Source: an uncultured bacterium (GTDB taxonomy: Bacteria > Desulfobacterota > Binatia > HRBIN30). From it: DNA of 14,998 nt. The stretch lies in the NCBI GenBank assembly GCA_937975525.1, contig CALJUJ010000583.1, positions 1-14,998 on the forward strand, in the 5' to 3' direction. A program made the translations under genes and the position numbers. Shown here in pieces: positions 13,893 through 14,998 of the stretch (position 1 is the stretch's first letter; each line of letters opens with the position of its first letter). The notes under the pieces were generated by a model, which made no database searches, had not been told where the DNA came from, and saw only the letters and a list, made by a program, of their open reading frames with translations.

Positions 13893-14755
13893 GCCGCCCC
13901 GCATCGGTACCGGTGGGCTTCGAGCGGCCGGTGTTGCCGCCGATCCCGATGAATGCGCCGCTGCTGCGGCGCATCCTCGAGGCGTTCATCGCCAACGAGG
14001 TGCGCAAGGTCGGGCTCGACCGCGTCGTGCTGGGTTTGTCGGGTGGCGTCGACTCGAGCCTGAGCGCAATGCTCGCGGCGGCGGCGCTCGGGCCCGAGAA
14101 CGTGCTCGGCATCCGCATGCCGTATCGGCAGTCGAGCGCCGAGAGCCTGGACCACGCCGAAGCGGTGGCGCGCGCCGCCGGTATCGAAACGTTGACCGTC
14201 GACATCACCCCGCAGATCGATGCCTACTTCGAGCACTTTCCCGACGCCGACAAGAATCGCCGGGGAAACAAGATGGCGCGCGAGCGCATGACCGTCCTCT
14301 ACGACCACTCCGCGCGCCTGGGCGCGCTCGTCCTCGGCACCAGCAACAAGACCGAGCTGCTGTTGGGGTACGGCACGTTGCACGGCGACATGGCGTCGGC
14401 ACTCAATCCGATTGGCGATCTCTACAAGACGCAGGTTTGGGCGTTGTCGGCGCACGTAGGCGTGCCCTCCGAGGTCGTGGCGAAGCAGCCTTCTGCCGAC
14501 CTCTGGGAAGGACAGACCGACGAGGCGGAGCTAGGCTTCGGCTACCGCGAGGTGGACGCGTTGCTGTATCGGATGGTCGACTTGCGCTATTCGACGGCCG
14601 CCCTCGTCGAGGCGGGCTTCGCCGAGACGTTCGTGCAGCGGGTGACGGCGATGGTGCGCAACTCGCAGTTCAAGCGCCGCTTGCCGGTGATCGCCAAGGT
14701 CTCCACCCGGACGATCGACCGCGATTTCCGGTATGCGCGTGACTGGGGCAAGTGA
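13889..14755 (+). CDS. nadE: NAD+ synthase (synthetase subunit)
   Basis: This cytoplasmic enzyme of the adenine nucleotide alpha hydrolase fold adenylates nicotinic acid adenine dinucleotide and amidates it to NAD+, the last step of NAD synthesis. The 288 residues contain the PP-loop VVLGLSGGVDSSLSAML (46-62, motif SGGVDSS at 51-57). Further motifs are GIRMPYRQSS, the ARERMTVLYDHSARLGALVLGTSNKTE region (here cited as RMTVLYD and GTSNKTE), LGYGTLHGDMASALNPIGDLYKTQV (LGYGTLHGD, NPIGDLYK), and PSADLWEGQTDE, all typical of the family. The start overlaps the stop of the glutaminase gene, so the pair is probably translated together to form one complex. No ammonia-channel linker fused to the glutaminase is present. 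Confidence 0.95.
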   Translation: MSRPASVPVGFERPVLPPIPMNAPLLRRILEAFIANEVRKVGLDRVVLGLSGGVDSSLSAMLAAAALGPENVLGIRMPYRQSSAESLDHAEAVARAAGIETLTVDITPQIDAYFEHFPDADKNRRGNKMARERMTVLYDHSARLGALVLGTSNKTELLLGYGTLHGDMASALNPIGDLYKTQVWALSAHVGVPSEVVAKQPSADLWEGQTDEAELGFGYREVDALLYRMVDLRYSTAALVEAGFAETFVQRVTAMVRNSQFKRRLPVIAKVSTRTIDRDFRYARDWGK

Positions 14756-14780
14756 GCCGCCGGGCCCGTAGGACGATGCG

Positions 14781-14998
14781 ATGGCCGCGCCCGGCAAGCT
14801 GTTCGTCGTAGCGACCCCACTGGGCAACCTCGAGGACATGACGCTGCGTGCGCAGCGCATTCTCGGGGAGGTGGATCTCGTCGCCGCGGAGGATACCCGC
14901 CACACGCGCAGGCTGTTGCAGCACTTCGGCATCCGCGCGCGCCTGACGAGCTACTACGACCAGGTCGAAGAGCGGCGGGCAGGGCCGCTGGTCGCAGC
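14781..14998 (+). CDS. rsmI: 16S rRNA 2'-O-ribose methyltransferase RsmI, 5' part (3' end outside window)
   Basis: RsmI methylates the ribose of C1402 in 16S rRNA in the decoding centre, using S-adenosylmethionine. The frame is open to the window edge and gives 72 residues. They match the N-terminus of the family: LFVVATPLGNLEDMTLRAQRIL (in parts LFVVATPLGNLEDM and TLRAQRIL) and then VDLVAAEDTRHTRRLLQHFGI (AAEDTRHTRRLL). ATG 14781 follows AGGA (14770-14773) by 7 bases, and the family motif starts 6 residues later. The ATG at 14776 is in another frame. It lies 25 bases after nadE and may be co-transcribed. Confidence 0.95.
   Translation, partial: MAAPGKLFVVATPLGNLEDMTLRAQRILGEVDLVAAEDTRHTRRLLQHFGIRARLTSYYDQVEERRAGPLVA

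Noticed and set aside
13005..14998. Possible authentic frameshift between the two NAD+ synthase genes
   Set aside because: Both products have natural ends, and the overlap is the same ATGA seen at other junctions here, so two genes is the simpler reading.
1..14998. tRNA, rRNA, CRISPR, insertion sequence, prophage or attachment sites
   Set aside because: No cloverleaf-like segment, repeat array, transposase or integrase motif, or long terminal repeat was seen, and gaps are too short to hold most of these.

Overview
This is a GC-rich chromosomal window in which almost every base is coding. Gene order and protein types point to a Gram-negative bacterium of a high-GC lineage, for example Myxococcota, Desulfobacterota or a Binatota-like group. 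This is an inference from division-gene order, codon bias and protein flavour; no rRNA or other decisive marker is present. I see no tRNA, rRNA, CRISPR array, insertion sequence, phage gene or other sign of recent transfer.

Bases 1-5556 are the 3' end of a division and cell wall (dcw) cluster: murC (cut by the window start), murB, ftsQ, ftsA and ftsZ, all on the plus strand. The first three genes are joined by ATGA overlaps. ddl, which often sits between murB and ftsQ, is absent. ftsZ has its own 137-base upstream region with a strong ribosome binding site and a possible promoter. Together these genes make the UDP-MurNAc peptide precursor and build the FtsZ ring, its FtsA membrane tether and the FtsQ divisome bridge.

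Bases 5572-8023 continue on the plus strand. A stand-alone radical SAM protein of the B12-binding TIGR03960 type starts 15 bases after the ftsZ stop, in the same frame. It is followed by an endonuclease III (nth) with an unusual iron-sulfur loop. Facing it on the minus strand (10246 down to 8010) is a two-gene unit: an MscS-family channel with an N-terminal exported domain, then a DCC-family (DUF393) thiol-redox protein. The two share an ATGA overlap.

Bases 10345-14998 hold oligoribonuclease (orn, plus) divergent from mscS, a TauE/SafE permease (minus), and a zinc-dependent alcohol dehydrogenase (plus) divergent from the permease. They are followed by a two-gene glutamine-dependent NAD+ synthase (separate glutaminase and synthetase genes with an ATGA overlap) and the start of rsmI. 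The longest non-coding gap is 167 bases (11661-11827), so no gene-free stretch exceeds 300 bases.

The window is mostly housekeeping. I found no convincing new multi-gene system. The points worth a second look are the split NAD+ synthase, the three-cysteine Nth cluster loop, the radical SAM gene reading in frame behind ftsZ, a possible 24-codon ORF coupled to the ftsA stop, and short perfect inverted repeats at several gene junctions.
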